Below, one piece after another: positions 11,926 to 22,877 of a stretch of DNA of 64,000 nucleotides. The notes beneath the pieces are model-generated. The model saw only the letters and a program-made list of their open reading frames with translations, was not told the origin of the DNA and did not search any database. Origin of the DNA: Beta vulgaris subsp. vulgaris (taxonomy: Eukaryota; Streptophyta; Magnoliopsida; Caryophyllales; Amaranthaceae); NCBI RefSeq assembly GCF_026745355.1, contig NC_079208.1, positions 52,747,776 to 52,811,775 on the forward strand, in the 5' to 3' direction. The position numbers and the translations under genes were made by a program. The first letter of the stretch is position 1, and each line of letters begins with the position of its first letter.

Positions 11926-12048
11926 TTTTGGGCATATAGTCAATACGGGGGTCAATGTGGTGTATGGTATGTAGATGAGATTGCGTGAAGGAATAAGCTC
12001 GTCAAAATGCTGTGTGTAAACCTCTCCCGATCGGGTTGGGAAAGTGCC
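11926..12048 (+). mobile_element. Copia 3' LTR, first part (interrupted by Gypsy)
   Basis: Follows a Copia-type polypurine tract (CAAGTTGGAGAT, about 11914-11925). It opens TTTTGGGCATATAG, which I read as a mutated TGTTGGGC start. It contains the palindrome CCCGATCGGG at 12026-12035 and breaks off at GTGCC, the target duplicated by the Gypsy insertion. The continuation lies at 22380. The exact first base is inferred from family convention. Confidence 0.7.
12044..12048. repeat. Gypsy target-site duplication, left copy (GTGCC)
   Basis: Identical to 22375-22379. Five bases is the usual duplication length for LTR retrotransposons, and it joins the two halves of the Copia LTR. Confidence 0.95.
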
Positions 12049-14188
12049 TGTAATACCCCGTATTTTTAGGCATTTATTGAGATTATTTAAAACAATTTTA
12101 AATTTTATCTTCAAAACTCATTTTAAACTATTTTAAAATCACATTGGAGGGAATAATCATTTGGAGGGAAATATAGTTTGAATTTTAAAGGTTATTTTAG
12201 TAATTTTTTAACAATAGTTGCTCTTATCATTATCTTATTTATTTAATTAGTTATTTAAACAAATATTTATAAAAATTTTTAATACAATCAAATTCATTTT
12301 TGGGTAATAAAATTAGATTATACTTTTAGTATGTAATTTTCGGATTTTTTTTATAAGTGTTGTTTTGAAAAATTGATTCTTTTAAATAAACGAAAAATTT
12401 AAATATTTAAAATATTTTGTTAAATCTTATAAAATCAGATTTTTATGAGATTTATATTGAGTTAGAAAGTATGGGATTTTAATTGATTTGGGAAGATTTA
12501 ACAATCTCTTTAAAATCAAACAAAATTGATTTTAGGAAAGAATTTTTACAAATAAAGGGAAGAGTTTTTTTTAAAAAAAAAAATAAATAAATTTTGCTGC
12601 ATCTACACTGCTGCACGGCAGCTTTGTAATGTTGCAAAATTTTTTAAATTCTTTTGCCCTAATTTTAATAATTTAGGAAAGTTTTATACCTTTTTCTACC
12701 TAGTTTACACTATAAATACCCTCTAATCCTTCACTTTCTCTTCACCAAAAAAATATTGAGAGTTCCTTATAAAGTTTTCCCTAAAGTGAGTGGTCTCTTT
12801 GAGTAGTTTTAGTTTTCACCGAGGAGTTTTAGCGGAGTTTTGTAAGTACTCTATTTTTTTAAAGTTGTTTTAATTCCTAGTTTTTGATCTTTTTGAGTTT
12901 TATAAAAACATGTTTTAATTGTTTGAGCATGAATCATGTCTATAATTAGTTAGTTTAGCATAATTTTCTTTTAGAGTTCATATATTGTTCATCGTTTTGA
13001 TTAGAACTAGTTTATAATTAATAGGAGGATTTCGTTCGTGAACATTCCCTTACTAGTTGATTTTCTTGTTTCGTGAATTATCAAGGTACGTTTACGTGGC
13101 TTGATCTTTAATTATTATGTATACATTAGTTATGTGTGTTTTAGTATAAATTATGAATTGGTATATGCAATTGGTTTAATCAAACCTTCTTATCATTTAG
13201 GCTAGATAAAATTAAAGCTTGTATTTTCTCTTGCTTTGTGACTCGTAGATATGCTAAACCAACCAAATATTGTTTTGTTTGTTTTAGAAAAGTAAATAAA
13301 AAAATCAGTTTGCATGTATAATCCATTTTTTTATGAAGGAATCCACTTTTGCAAATCAGTGGCTTTGAGTAACTCAAAAATATTAGCATGAGTTTTAGTT
13401 TTAAAAGTTTAAATTATCTTTTTTTTAATTCCCTATAATTAAGTTTGTTTATCATAATTCTTTATTTGAATTAAAGGAAAGGTTTACCCCTACGTTATTC
13501 TTATTACAATTACCCTTGGCTTTGTTCAAGAAGGGTTCTTCCAAGTCCACTAGTTGGCATTAAGGTTACTCCAATGTCTTTGTATTCATAAAGGTATACT
13601 AGCTTGGGGGTGTGCACACTTAGGATCCGCGGATCAAGGAAAGGGGTTTAAGTTAAGTTCTTATATTATTATTTTCCACTTTTAATGGAATTATTAAAGG
13701 AGATATATTCTTTGTTGGTAACGTGAATTTAATAATGGATTGATCTTATCTTTTGTTATCACTAGAATTGTGAAATAAAGCATGTTTATGAAAGTATGTG
13801 AATTATATATTTACAAGTTTACAAGTCTTGCACGTAATTGTACTCAGTATTTCAACTGACTCGTATTTCCTATTTGTTTTGGCTTTGCCCTACTTTCCTT
13901 ACGGGAGTAGTTTGCAGGTCTATTGATGATTCATGATGCATGGGAGGAACCTTTTGGGATCATTAGAATAGATCACTATTTTAGTAGTCTTTAGACTTTT
14001 CATATTAGTATTGTGGTTTTTGGAATAATATTATTTTTATAAATAAAGTTAGAAGTTTCCGCTGCATATTTTTGTATCAAGTTATAGTATTGCCAAAATA
14101 TATTTATATTTGGTGGTAATACCCTTAAGTTTCTCCAAGTATTTTACGAAAGTATAAGTTTTTAAATGGAGAAATTTGGGGGGTTACA
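12049..14188 (+). repeat. 5' LTR of the Gypsy element
   Basis: A 2140-base LTR starting TGTAATACCCCG and ending GGGTTACA. A TATAAATA box at 12711-12718 is the likely core promoter, about 660 bases into the LTR, preceded by a CACTGCTGCACGGCAGC patch at 12606-12622. Compared with the right LTR it shows short indels and few substitutions. Open frames inside it are not genes. Confidence 0.95.
12711..12718 (+). promoter_or_regulatory. LTR TATA box
   Basis: TATAAATA, conserved at the equivalent place in the right LTR (about 20887). Followed by a C/T-rich stretch ending in a CTTCACC word where transcription would be expected to start. Confidence 0.6.
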
Positions 14189-14191
14189 AAG

Positions 14192-14203
14192 TGGTATCAG
14201 TTT
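14192..14203 (+). promoter_or_regulatory. Primer binding site, initiator Met tRNA
   Basis: TGGTATCAGTTT begins three bases after the LTR. Ten bases match the plant consensus TGGTATCAGAGC; the last bases have changed. Confidence 0.85.
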
Positions 14204-15548
14204 AAAAGCCTAGGGATATGAAACTGGAATCTAAAATTAATGGGTAGACTTAAGGATGGGCATATAGGTTAGAGAGTTTCGCATTCTTTTCATATTTATA
14301 TTATTTATGCATAAAAATCTATTTTATTATTTGAGGAAAAACGATTGATTTGGATAAGTTGGGTTGTCAATGCTTCTGGCAAGGAAAGGCTTGGGCTCTC
14401 ACCAACGTTGCGTGTAACCAACCCTTTCCTGGGAAATTCATTGGCCCGACTATTCTTTGTCATGAATCAAGTACTCATTATAAAATATATTTGGAAAAAC
14501 AAAAGGTTGTAAAAATAATTTTGGCAAGAAAAGTTTTAGCATTTTATGTGCATAAGTAGAATAAGATGATAGACTTTGATTTTTTTTTCGAGTACCTAAA
14601 TAGTAGGCCGATTTTATCAAGTTGCATTATTATTTTTAGGACTATTCTTTTGTGGAAAAAGGAGAAAGAAATTGCGTTATGCAACTTTATTTGGTTAACT
14701 ATTTGCAAATTAAATGCTTACTTGTTAAATTTTAAATTTCAGATGCTTGAGTTTGTAAGGGATACTTACTATGATGCCGCCTATTTTAAGAGGCATTATC
14801 ACACTATAGCATTCTTTATTCAAGGAATTCATCTTTATGCAAGTTCTTAGTTTCACAAGGAAGAAGAGAAATGAGGACTGACCCTTGGAAAATTCTCTAA
14901 CTCTTATTCACTTACCTAGAATTCCAAAGTATGAAAATCTTTTTAGGAAATATGAGGATGTACTATTGAATGAAAATGAGTGGAATAAGCATGAACACGT
15001 GCATGAAGGGGTATGGATAGCTGATATGTTGACATTTGAGGGAGACTTATACTATGCAGAGAAGACATGGGAAAGGAACTTAGAGTCTACATCTAATGCT
15101 ACCATAGAAGTTCGATAACTGATTCGCTTATGTCTGAAGCCTCATCATCTCATCATTTATACCACATCTGTTCGCTCTACAAGTCCAGAATATACACCTA
15201 CAACTCCTAAAGATAACACTTCAAAGACGATCCAACCCTCTTAAAGAAGTCCACCGAGTCCTGAATACTCACCCTGTCGTCGGCCGCCTATGAAAGAGAA
15301 TTTGGAGGGAGGGAGTCTTACCTATGATTTATTATGAATAGGATCTTCATGTTAGGCTTAAATAATTGTCAGTAGTTGACAAGTTAATGTAGTAACTTTA
15401 TGGGGTTATTATTACTATTATCATTTTTGTGTTGCTTTCGATAAAGAAACCATGTATGCAATTTGATTATTATTAATGAGATGGTTTACCTGTTATATGT
15501 TCATTATATGTTCGTTTAGTTAAGACCTATTGTTTTCCACTCAGGAAG
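14204..15548 (+). other. Long Gypsy leader of unknown content
   Basis: About 1.35 kb between the primer site and gag. It contains three modest open frames (14350-14559, 14566-14850, 14885-15118). The last reads as plausible protein (a PRIPKYENLFRKYED-type segment), but I recognise none of them. They could be leader sequence, captured DNA or an older insertion. A palindromic CGTCGGCCGCCTA patch lies near 15278. Confidence 0.5.
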
Positions 15549-16592
15549 ATGTCTCAAAGGCATAGGGGTGGAAATAGTGCCAAATTGAATTCTGCTTTGA
15601 AAAAGTTGACTGAAATAGCAGCTGCCTTATCCCAAGCTGCAAACGCCCCACCCCGAAGTCCAATGAATTAGATGCATTTGGAGAAGTATTTAAGAGGGTG
15701 TCTGCTTCAAAACCCCTTACTACAATGGGAAAGAGCCCAGCTAGTCTTGAAAACTGGATTAGGGAATTTGACAAGCTTTTTGATGCCATCAACTGCCCGG
15801 AAGAGCTTAAGCTGAATAACGCAGTGTATTATCTGAAGGAGGAAGCAGATCTTTGGTGGAGCCAAAGGAAAAATGATTTGATGACTGAGCGCAATTTTGG
15901 GTGGAACGAGTTGAAAGAAGCCTTAAGAACCAAGTTTTACCCTACCACTTAAGAAAGCAGAAAAGTATGGAGTTCATTAACCTTAGGATGGGGCCATGTC
16001 CATTTCAGAATACTACAGTAAGTTCATAGAGCTAATGAGATTTGCACCTGAAGTAGTACCCACTGAGGCTCTTAAGGCTCAAAGATTTGAGCAAGGCTTG
16101 ACCCTATCTTTGCAAGGAAAGCTCGGAGGAGCCACCTTTAGCACCCTTGATGAGGTTTATGGGAGAGCTGCCCACTTGTATGGGATTAGAGGGAAGGAAC
16201 TAGAGGGAAACTCTTCAGGAGAAAAGAGGAAAGGGAATGGCAACTACCCGAACCAGGGGAATGAGAAAAAGTTTAAGGGAGGAAGCGAAAGAAGAGATGG
16301 AAGAAACCTTGGGGCTAGGACCAATGATCAGACTTCAAGGAATCAATCAGGCGGAGGAGGCCCAAAAGGGTGTTCCATTGTAAGAAGTGTAATAAGAACC
16401 ACCCAGGAAAAGATTGAAGGGAAGCCAGTGACTTGTAGGTATTGCCAAAAGCTAGGTCATCGTGAGTATGAATGTTACTGGAAATCTGAAGGAAAACCAC
16501 CTATTCCTGCCCAGGATAACAAGACCATAGCTTCTAACCCGTCAAACCCTACTCAACAATCTGGAGTGCTAAGCCAGGAAACGGAATGGAAA
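15549..16592 (+). pseudogene. Gypsy gag with two zinc knuckles, frameshifted
   Basis: The start is ATG 15549 (MSQRHRGG). The frame shifts near 15660 and 15960. The capsid-type segment reads LENWIREFDKLFDAI and EEADLWWSQRK, typical of plant retrotransposon gag (Retrotrans_gag). The nucleocapsid region carries a first knuckle CKKCNKNHPGKD at about 16387-16420, whose last Cys is lost at a shift, and an intact second knuckle CRYCQKLGHREYEC (16432-16473, CX2CX4HX4C). Two consecutive knuckles of this type are usual in Tekay-like elements. Gag would form the virus-like particle and bind element RNA. Broken as read. Confidence 0.88.
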
Positions 16593-16599
16593 TAGTCAG

Positions 16600-16979
16600 A
16601 CCAAGGGGCCATCTTTGCAATAAATGGTCGTGAGGCCGAGGCCACATCTGATGTGATAGCTGGTACTTTTTCTGTTAATTCTATGCCTGTTAAAGTTCTA
16701 TTTGATTCAGGAGCATCACATTCATTCATGACTAGGACCCTAGGTGAACGTCTAGGACTAGTCAGTCCAGAATACATTTCTGTCAGTTTTGCATTACCAT
16801 CAGGAGAAGAATTGCATTGTTCTAAGTTGTATAGGCAGGTACCTCTACTTATAGCAGGAATAGAATTCCCGTCTGACTTGATTGAGTATGAGATGAAAGA
16901 CCTAGATGTCATCCTTGGGATGGATTGGCTTGGAAAATATAAGGGTCATATCAATTGTGAGGCTCAAAAAGTATTTTAA
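16600..16979 (+). pseudogene. Gypsy aspartic protease domain
   Basis: Contains the catalytic FDSGASHSFM (about 16699-16728) and, downstream, DVILGMDWLGKY, the conserved ILGxxWL block of retroviral-type pepsins. The protease would cut the Gag-Pol precursor. A TAA at 16977 ends the frame before RT, which is not normal for a continuous gag-pol, so it is probably another mutation. Confidence 0.9.
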
Positions 16980-16999
16980 CCGGACCAAACAAGGTTAGG

Positions 17000-17985
17000 G
17001 TGACTTACAGGAGGGAAGGGAAACAAAAGGGCCTACGGATAATTTCTGCCTTGCAACTACAGTCTTGTATAAAGAAAGGGTACCCATTGTTTATGTGTAG
17101 TGTTCAAGAAATAATGGAAGAGGTTGAACCTAGCAAGGTACCAGTGGTGAGTGAGTTTCCAGATGTTTTTCCTGACGAGATTCCAGGAATGCGCCAAGTG
17201 AGAGATCTTGATTTCACCATAGACTTAGTGCCCGGAACAGGACCAATCTCTAAGGCCCCATACCGAATGGCACCTGCAGAAATGAAGGAACTAAAATCCA
17301 ACTGGATGAGCTGTTGGAGAAAGGCTACATCAGGCCAAGCTCTTCACCATGGGGTGCACCAGTACTGTTTGTGAAAAAGAAAGATGGGAGTTTGAGGCTA
17401 TGCATTGACTATCGGGAACTAAATAGTGTAACTATCAAGAACAAATACCCACTTCCGAGAATAGATGATCTGTTTGACCAACTCAAGGGGCTGGAATTTT
17501 TCTAAAATAGACCTGAGGTCTGGTTATCATCAATTAAGGATTGCGGAGAATGATATCGCAAGGACAGCCTTTAGGACTCGCTATGGACATTATGAGTTCA
17601 CGGTGATGCCTTTTGGTTTGACTAATGCACCTGCAGTTTTCATGGATTTGATGCATAGAACTTTCAGAACGTTCTTGGATAAATTTGTTGTTGTTTTCAT
17701 CGACGACATTCTGGTTTACTCTAAGGATAGGGAGCACATGAGGAGCATTTAAGACAAGTTTTGTCAAAGTTGAGAGAGCATCAGTTATATGCCAAGCTTT
17801 CTAAATGTGAGTTTTGGTTGGAGGAAGTTGCATTTTTGGGCCATGTGATCTCGAAAGAGGGTGTTTCAGTGGATCCCGCTAAGATTCGAGCTGTTACTGA
17901 ATGGCCTACTCCGAAGAGTGTATCTGATATAAGGAGTTTCTTGGGTTGGCCGGATATTACGAAGATTTGTGAAGGACTTCTCTAG
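17000..17985 (+). pseudogene. Gypsy reverse transcriptase, several frameshifts
   Basis: Segments in three frames together give a full RT. They are EFPDVFPDEIPG and [12 protein letters not shown] (to about 17300), then [20 protein letters not shown] and [10 protein letters not shown] (17329-17420). Next come [22 protein letters not shown] and the catalytic [10 protein letters not shown] (about 17698-17727), and finally the thumb [13 protein letters not shown]. Breaks lie near 17300, 17500, 17750 and 17955. The FIDD form of the YxDD box is the common version in plant chromoviruses. Confidence 0.93.
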
Positions 17986-18420
17986 GATTTCAAGGCCTAT
18001 GACTAACTTGATGAAAAAGGAGTGTAAATTTATTTGGAGTTCAGAGTGTGAGGAGGCATTTCAGAACTTGAAGAACAGGTTAACTTCAGCACCAGTTTTA
18101 GCATTGCCAGATGAAGGTCAACAATATGAGGTTTATAGTGATGCATCGAAATATGGCTTAGGGTGTGTACTGATGCAAAATCGAAAGGTGATTGCTTATG
18201 CTTCGAGGCAATTGAAACCTTATGAGGTGAATTATCCAACTCATGATTTAGAATTAGCTGCCATTGTGTTCGCCTTGAAGATTTGGAGACACTATTATAT
18301 GGAGTAACTTGTAAGATTTATACAGATCATAAGAGCTTGAAGTACATATTTACTCAAAAGGAGTTGAACATGAGGCAAAGGAGATGGTTAGAACTCATTA
18401 AGGATATGACTTGGATATCC
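17969..18420 (+). pseudogene. Gypsy RNase H domain
   Basis: Carries [13 protein letters not shown] (first catalytic Asp), [10 protein letters not shown], the Glu-containing [14 protein letters not shown], and after a shift near 18305 the block YTDHKSLKY with another catalytic Asp. Would degrade RNA in the RNA:DNA hybrid during reverse transcription. Confidence 0.9.
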
Positions 18421-19742
18421 AGTATCATGAAGGGAAGGCTAACGTTGTGGCTGATGCTTTGAGTAGGAAGACTAGTCATTCGATTAATGCAATAATATTG
18501 CCAGATCAGTTATGTATGGAGTTTCAGAAGATGAACTTGGAAGTCATGGAGCTAGGAAGCGTAGAAGAACTACTAGGTGCCATAGCGATCCAACCTTCTA
18601 TTCTTGATGAGATCAGGGAAAGTCAAGCTGGGGATGATAAATTGGAGAAAATTAAGAAGAAAATTCAAGAGGGCCAAGCACTAGACTTCAAAATATTTGA
18701 TGATGGCAGTGTGAGATTCAAAGGAAGATGGTGTGTGCCTCAGAATCAAGGGGATCTTAAGCAGAAATTGATGGAGGAAGCTCACAATTCACCATACTCA
18801 ATGCATCCAGGGGGAGATAAGTTGTATAAGGATTTGAAGAAGACTTTTTGGTGGTCAAACATGAAGAAAGAAGTTGCTGAATTTGTGGCTAAGTGTCTTA
18901 CTTGTCAAAAGGTAAAGATTGAACATAAGAGACCTCAAGGGATGGTCCAACCTTTGGAAGTGCCTAGCTGGAAATGGGACTCTATCTCAATGGATTTTGT
19001 GGGAGCCTTACCAAAAGTAAGAAAGGAAATGATACTATTTGGGTGGTAGTGGACCGTTTGACTAAGACCGCATTTTTAACCAATGAAGAATACTTGGTCG
19101 ATGGATCAATTGGCTATAGCCTATGTGAAGTTGTAGTGAAGTATCATGGAGTACCAAAGGACACATCTCTGATCGAGATTCTAGGTTCTTATCGAACTTT
19201 TGGCAAAGTGTGCAAAAAGCAATGGGGACCAAGCTACTGATGAGTACGCTTTTCACCCAGCTACTGATGGGCAAACTGAGAGAACTATTCAGACATTGGA
19301 AGACATGTTAAGATCTTGTGTAATGGAGTATCAAGGATCATGGGAAGATTACTTGGATTTGATTGAATTCTCCTACAACAACAGTCATCATGCAAGTATT
19401 GGAATGGCACCGTTTGAAGCTTTGTATGGTCGAAAATGTCGAAGCCCGATATGTTGGAATGATATAAGTGAAACGATTGTACTTGGGCCAGAGTTTATCG
19501 AGGACACCGTGAAGCAAGTCAGATTATTAATTCAGGAAAAGATAAGAGTCGCCCAAGATCGACAGAAAAGCTATGCCGATTTGAAGAGGAGGGATGAGGA
19601 GTACGAGGTTGGAGAAAGCGTCTTACTCAAAGTTTCTCCGACAAAAGGGGTAATGAGGTTTGGAAAGAGAGGCAAGCTAAGCCCAAAGTACATTGGACCC
19701 TATAAAATTTTGACAGGGTTGGCAAGGTGGCTTATCGTTTAG
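18411..19742 (+). pseudogene. Gypsy integrase, frameshifted
   Basis: The linker includes [15 protein letters not shown]. The HHCC zinc-binding domain is visible as a His pair around HNSPYSMH and CLTCQ (about 18895-18910). The catalytic core begins SMDFVGALP with the first Asp. The second Asp lies in SDRDSRF at 19169-19189 in a different frame from its neighbours. The Glu region is TDGQTERTIQTLEDMLR. Breaks near 19050, 19160 and 19235 make the gene non-functional as read. The end of the core contains HASIGMAPFEALYGRKCRSP, highly conserved in plant Gypsy. Confidence 0.93.
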
Positions 19743-20071
19743 AGTTACCTAATGAGTTAAGCAAGGTACATAATGTCTTTCATGTGTCACAATTGAGGAA
19801 GTATATTGCAGATTCTTCTCATGTGTTGCAGCCTGAATCTATCGAATTGGATGAGACCTTAACCTATGAGGAAAGACCGATTAAGATCCTAGATAGCAAA
19901 GTCCGTAGTACTAGAAACAAGGATGTAAAGTTATTGAAAGTTCTTTGGTCCAATCACAAAACCGAGGAAGCGACTTGGGAGGCTGAGGACGAAATGTGTA
20001 GAAAGTACCCAGAGTTGTTCATTGAGGTTAGTAGAGTTACGGGGGGCGTAACTCCCTTTTTAAGGGGGTAG
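19727..20071 (+). pseudogene. Gypsy integrase C-terminal region with chromodomain-like tail
   Basis: VHNVFHVSQLRKY opens the C-terminal integrase region. LLKVLWSNHKTEEATWE near residues 80-96 matches the end of plant chromovirus chromodomains, where the aromatic WE block closes the fold. The tail ends with KYPELF. Chromodomains steer integration toward marked chromatin. The stop TAG at 20069 falls inside a purine-rich copy of the PPT sequence. Confidence 0.85.
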
Positions 20072-20206
20072 AATACGATAGAGTTTTGTGCGCTTTTACA
20101 TTCTTAGAGCATATAGAGTCGTATATTGCATCTTACATGTGCATTCATAATTTTAGCATGAAAACAAATATTTTTAAAATCTTTGTAAGTTTCGGGACGA
20201 AACTTC

Positions 20207-20221
20207 TTTTAAGGGGGTAGA
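20207..20221 (+). promoter_or_regulatory. Polypurine tract before the 3' LTR
   Basis: TTTTAAGGGGGTAGA lies directly before the LTR start TGTAATACC at 20223 and would prime plus-strand synthesis. The same 15 bases occur once more at about 20058-20072. Confidence 0.85.
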
Positions 20222-20222
20222 C

Positions 20223-22374
20223 TGTAATACCCCGTATTTTAGGCATTTATTGAGATTATTTAAAACAATTTTAAATTTTATCTTCAAAACTCATTTTAAA
20301 CTATTTTAAAACACATTGGAGGGAATCATTTGGAGGGAAATATAGTTTAATTTTAAAGGTTATTTTAGTAATTTTTAACAATAGTTGCTCTTGTCATTAT
20401 CTTATTTATTTAATTAGTTATTTAAAACAAATATTTGATAAATAATTTTATAAATCCAAAATTCATTTTTGGGTAATAAAATTAGATCATACATTTTAGT
20501 ATGTAATTTTCGGATTTTTTTTAAGTGTTGTTTTGAAAAATCGATTCTTTTAAATAAAACCGAACACTTTAAATATTTAAAATATTTTTGTTAAATCTTA
20601 TAAAATCAGATTTTTATGAGATTTATATTGAGTTAGAAAGTATGGGATTTTAATTGATTTTGGAAGATTTAACAATCTCTTTAAAATCAAACAAAATTGA
20701 TTTTAGGAAAGAATTTTTACAAATAAAGGGAAGAGTTTTTTTTAAAAAAAAAAAAAATAAATAAATTTTGCTGCATCTACAACTGCTGCACGGCAGCTTT
20801 GTAGATTTGCAAAATATTTTTAAATTCTTTTGCCCTAATTTTAATAATTTAGGAAAGTTTTACCTCTTTTCTACCCTAGTTTACACTATAAATACCCTCT
20901 AATCCTTCACTTTCTCTTCACCAAAAAAAATATTGAGAGTTCCTTATAAAGTTTTCCCTAAAGTGAGTGGTCTCTTTGAGTAGTTTTAGTTTTCACCGAG
21001 GAGTTTTAGCGGGAGGTTTTGTAAGTACTCTATTTTTTTTAAAGTTGTTGTCATTCCTAGTTTTTGATCTTTTTGAGTTTTATAAAAACATGTTTTAATT
21101 GTTTGAGCATGAATCATGTCTATAATTAGTTAGTTTAGCATAATTTTCTTTTAGAGTTCATATATTGTTCATCGTTTTGATTAGAACTAGTTTATAATTA
21201 ATAGGAGGATTTCGTTCGTGAACATTCCCTTACTAGTTGTATTTCTTGTTTCGTGAATTATCAAGGTACTTTTACGTGGCTTGATCTTTAATTATTATGT
21301 ATACATTAGTTATGTGTGTTTTAGTATAAATTATATGAATTGTATATGCAATTGGTTTAACAAACCTTCTTATCATTTAGGCTAGATAAAATTAAAGCTT
21401 GTATTTTCTCTTGCTTTGTTGAGTCGTAGATATGCTAAACCAACCAAATATTGTTTTGTTTGTTTTAGAAAAGTAAATAAAAAATAAATCAGTTTGCATG
21501 TATAATCCATTTTTTTTATGAAGGAATCCACTTTTGCAAATCAGTGGCTTTGAGTAACTCAAAAATATTAGCATGAGTTTTAGTTTTAAAAGTTTAAATT
21601 ATCTTTTTTTTAATTCCCTATAATTAAGTTTGTTTATCATAATTCTTTATTTGAATTAAAGGAAAGGTTTACCCCTACGTTATTCTTATTACAATTACCC
21701 CTTGGCTTTGTTCAAGAAGTTTCTTCCAAGTCCACTAGTTGGCATTAAGGTTACTCCAATGTCTTTGTATTCATAAAGGTATACTAGCTTGGGGGGTGTG
21801 CACACTTAGGATCCGCGGATCAAGGAAAGGGGTTTAAGTTAAGTTCTTATATTATTAATTTCCACTTTTAGTAGAATTATTAAAGGAGATATATTCTTTG
21901 TGTAAGTGAATTTTAATAATGGATTGATCTTATCTTTTGTTATACTAGAATTGTGAAATAAAGCATGTTTATGAAAGTATGTGAATTATATATTTACAAG
22001 TTTACAAGTCTTGCACGTAATTGTACTCAGTATTTCAACTGACTCGTATTTCCTATTTGTTTTGGCTTTGCCCTACTTTCCTTACGAGGAGTAGTTGCAG
22101 GTCTATTGATGATTCATGATGCATGGGAGGAACCTTTTGGGATCAGTAGAATTAGATCACTATTTTAGTAGTCTTTAGACTTTTCATATTAGTATTGTGG
22201 TTTTTGAATAATAATATTATTTTATAAATAAAGTTAGAAGTTTCCGTTGCATATTTTGTATCAAGTTATAGTATTGCCAAAATATATTTATATTTGGTGG
22301 TAATACCCTTAAGTTTCTCCAAGTATTTTACGAAAGTATAAGTTTTTAAAGTGGAGAAATTTGGGGGTGTTACA
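20223..22374 (+). repeat. 3' LTR of the Gypsy element
   Basis: A 2152-base LTR paired with 12049-14188. Same ends, same TATA box (about 20887), same long AT-rich body. Differences seen by eye are mainly one- to four-base indels, often in homopolymers. Confidence 0.95.
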
Positions 22375-22379
22375 GTGCC
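22375..22379. repeat. Gypsy target-site duplication, right copy (GTGCC)
   Basis: Identical to 12044-12048. Confidence 0.95.
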
Positions 22380-22877
22380 ACTCGATCAGACCCGGGAGGG
22401 AAGATGCAACAGGGGTTAATAGCAGAGCGCCCGATCACATCGGGCTGAGTCGTCCGATCGGGTGTAACAGCAAACTACGACTGGCGATCCTCGCCCGATC
22501 GGGCTCGTGTCTGAAATCTGCTTGGCCAAATTGGCCGCCCAACCCGATCTGACGGTGGTTATTTTGACGCGGAAACGCTTTTTTCTAAGTTGGGTTATAA
22601 ATAGGTTTAACCTAATGCGTTTATAAGAATTATTCATTATTATTCACACATTCAAGAGAGAAAAGGCTAGAGAGGGGTCTTGTAGAGCTTTTGTAATATT
22701 TTCTAGAACATTCATCGATTCCTAGTGCATATTCGTGGTTTTTCTCTCAGTTCTTCGGTTTCCACGTTAAAAGTTGTCTTGTGTCTTTTTTTTTGCTTTC
22801 GTTATTTTGTTATTCTATTATATATTGTTTGATATTACTTGCTAGATTGATAATCAATAGGAGTTACCGCTACAACA
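22380..22877 (+). mobile_element. Copia 3' LTR, second part
   Basis: Continues the LTR broken at 12048. The CCCGATCGGG theme goes on (22429-22445, 22453-22462, 22494-22503). A TATAAATAGG box lies at about 22596. The probable 3' end is the CAACA at 22873-22877, matching a TGTTG start. Restored length would be about 620 bases. The end point is inferred; the start of the second part is exact because of the Gypsy TSD. Confidence 0.65.

Larger units (their letters stand above)
12049..22374 (+). mobile_element. Complete chromovirus-like Gypsy LTR retrotransposon, 10.3 kb
   Basis: Two LTRs of about 2.15 kb (12049-14188 and 20223-22374), both starting TGTAATACCCCG and ending TTACA. There is an initiator-Met primer site after the left LTR and a polypurine tract before the right one. 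Domain order is gag, protease, RT, RNase H, integrase, chromodomain-like tail. The TSD is GTGCC. The pol order and C-terminal chromodomain-like region point to a chromovirus, probably Tekay/Del. The LTRs are very similar but differ by many short indels, and the coding region has at least eight frame breaks, so this copy is not autonomous as read. It landed in the 3' LTR of the Copia remnant. Confidence 0.95.

Noticed and set aside
13180..13389. Minus-strand frame in the Gypsy LTR, repeated at 21392-21574
   Set aside because: Present in both LTRs with frame changes between them; ordinary LTR sequence.
16553..16912. 119-codon minus-strand frame
   Set aside because: Antisense shadow of the Gypsy protease region.
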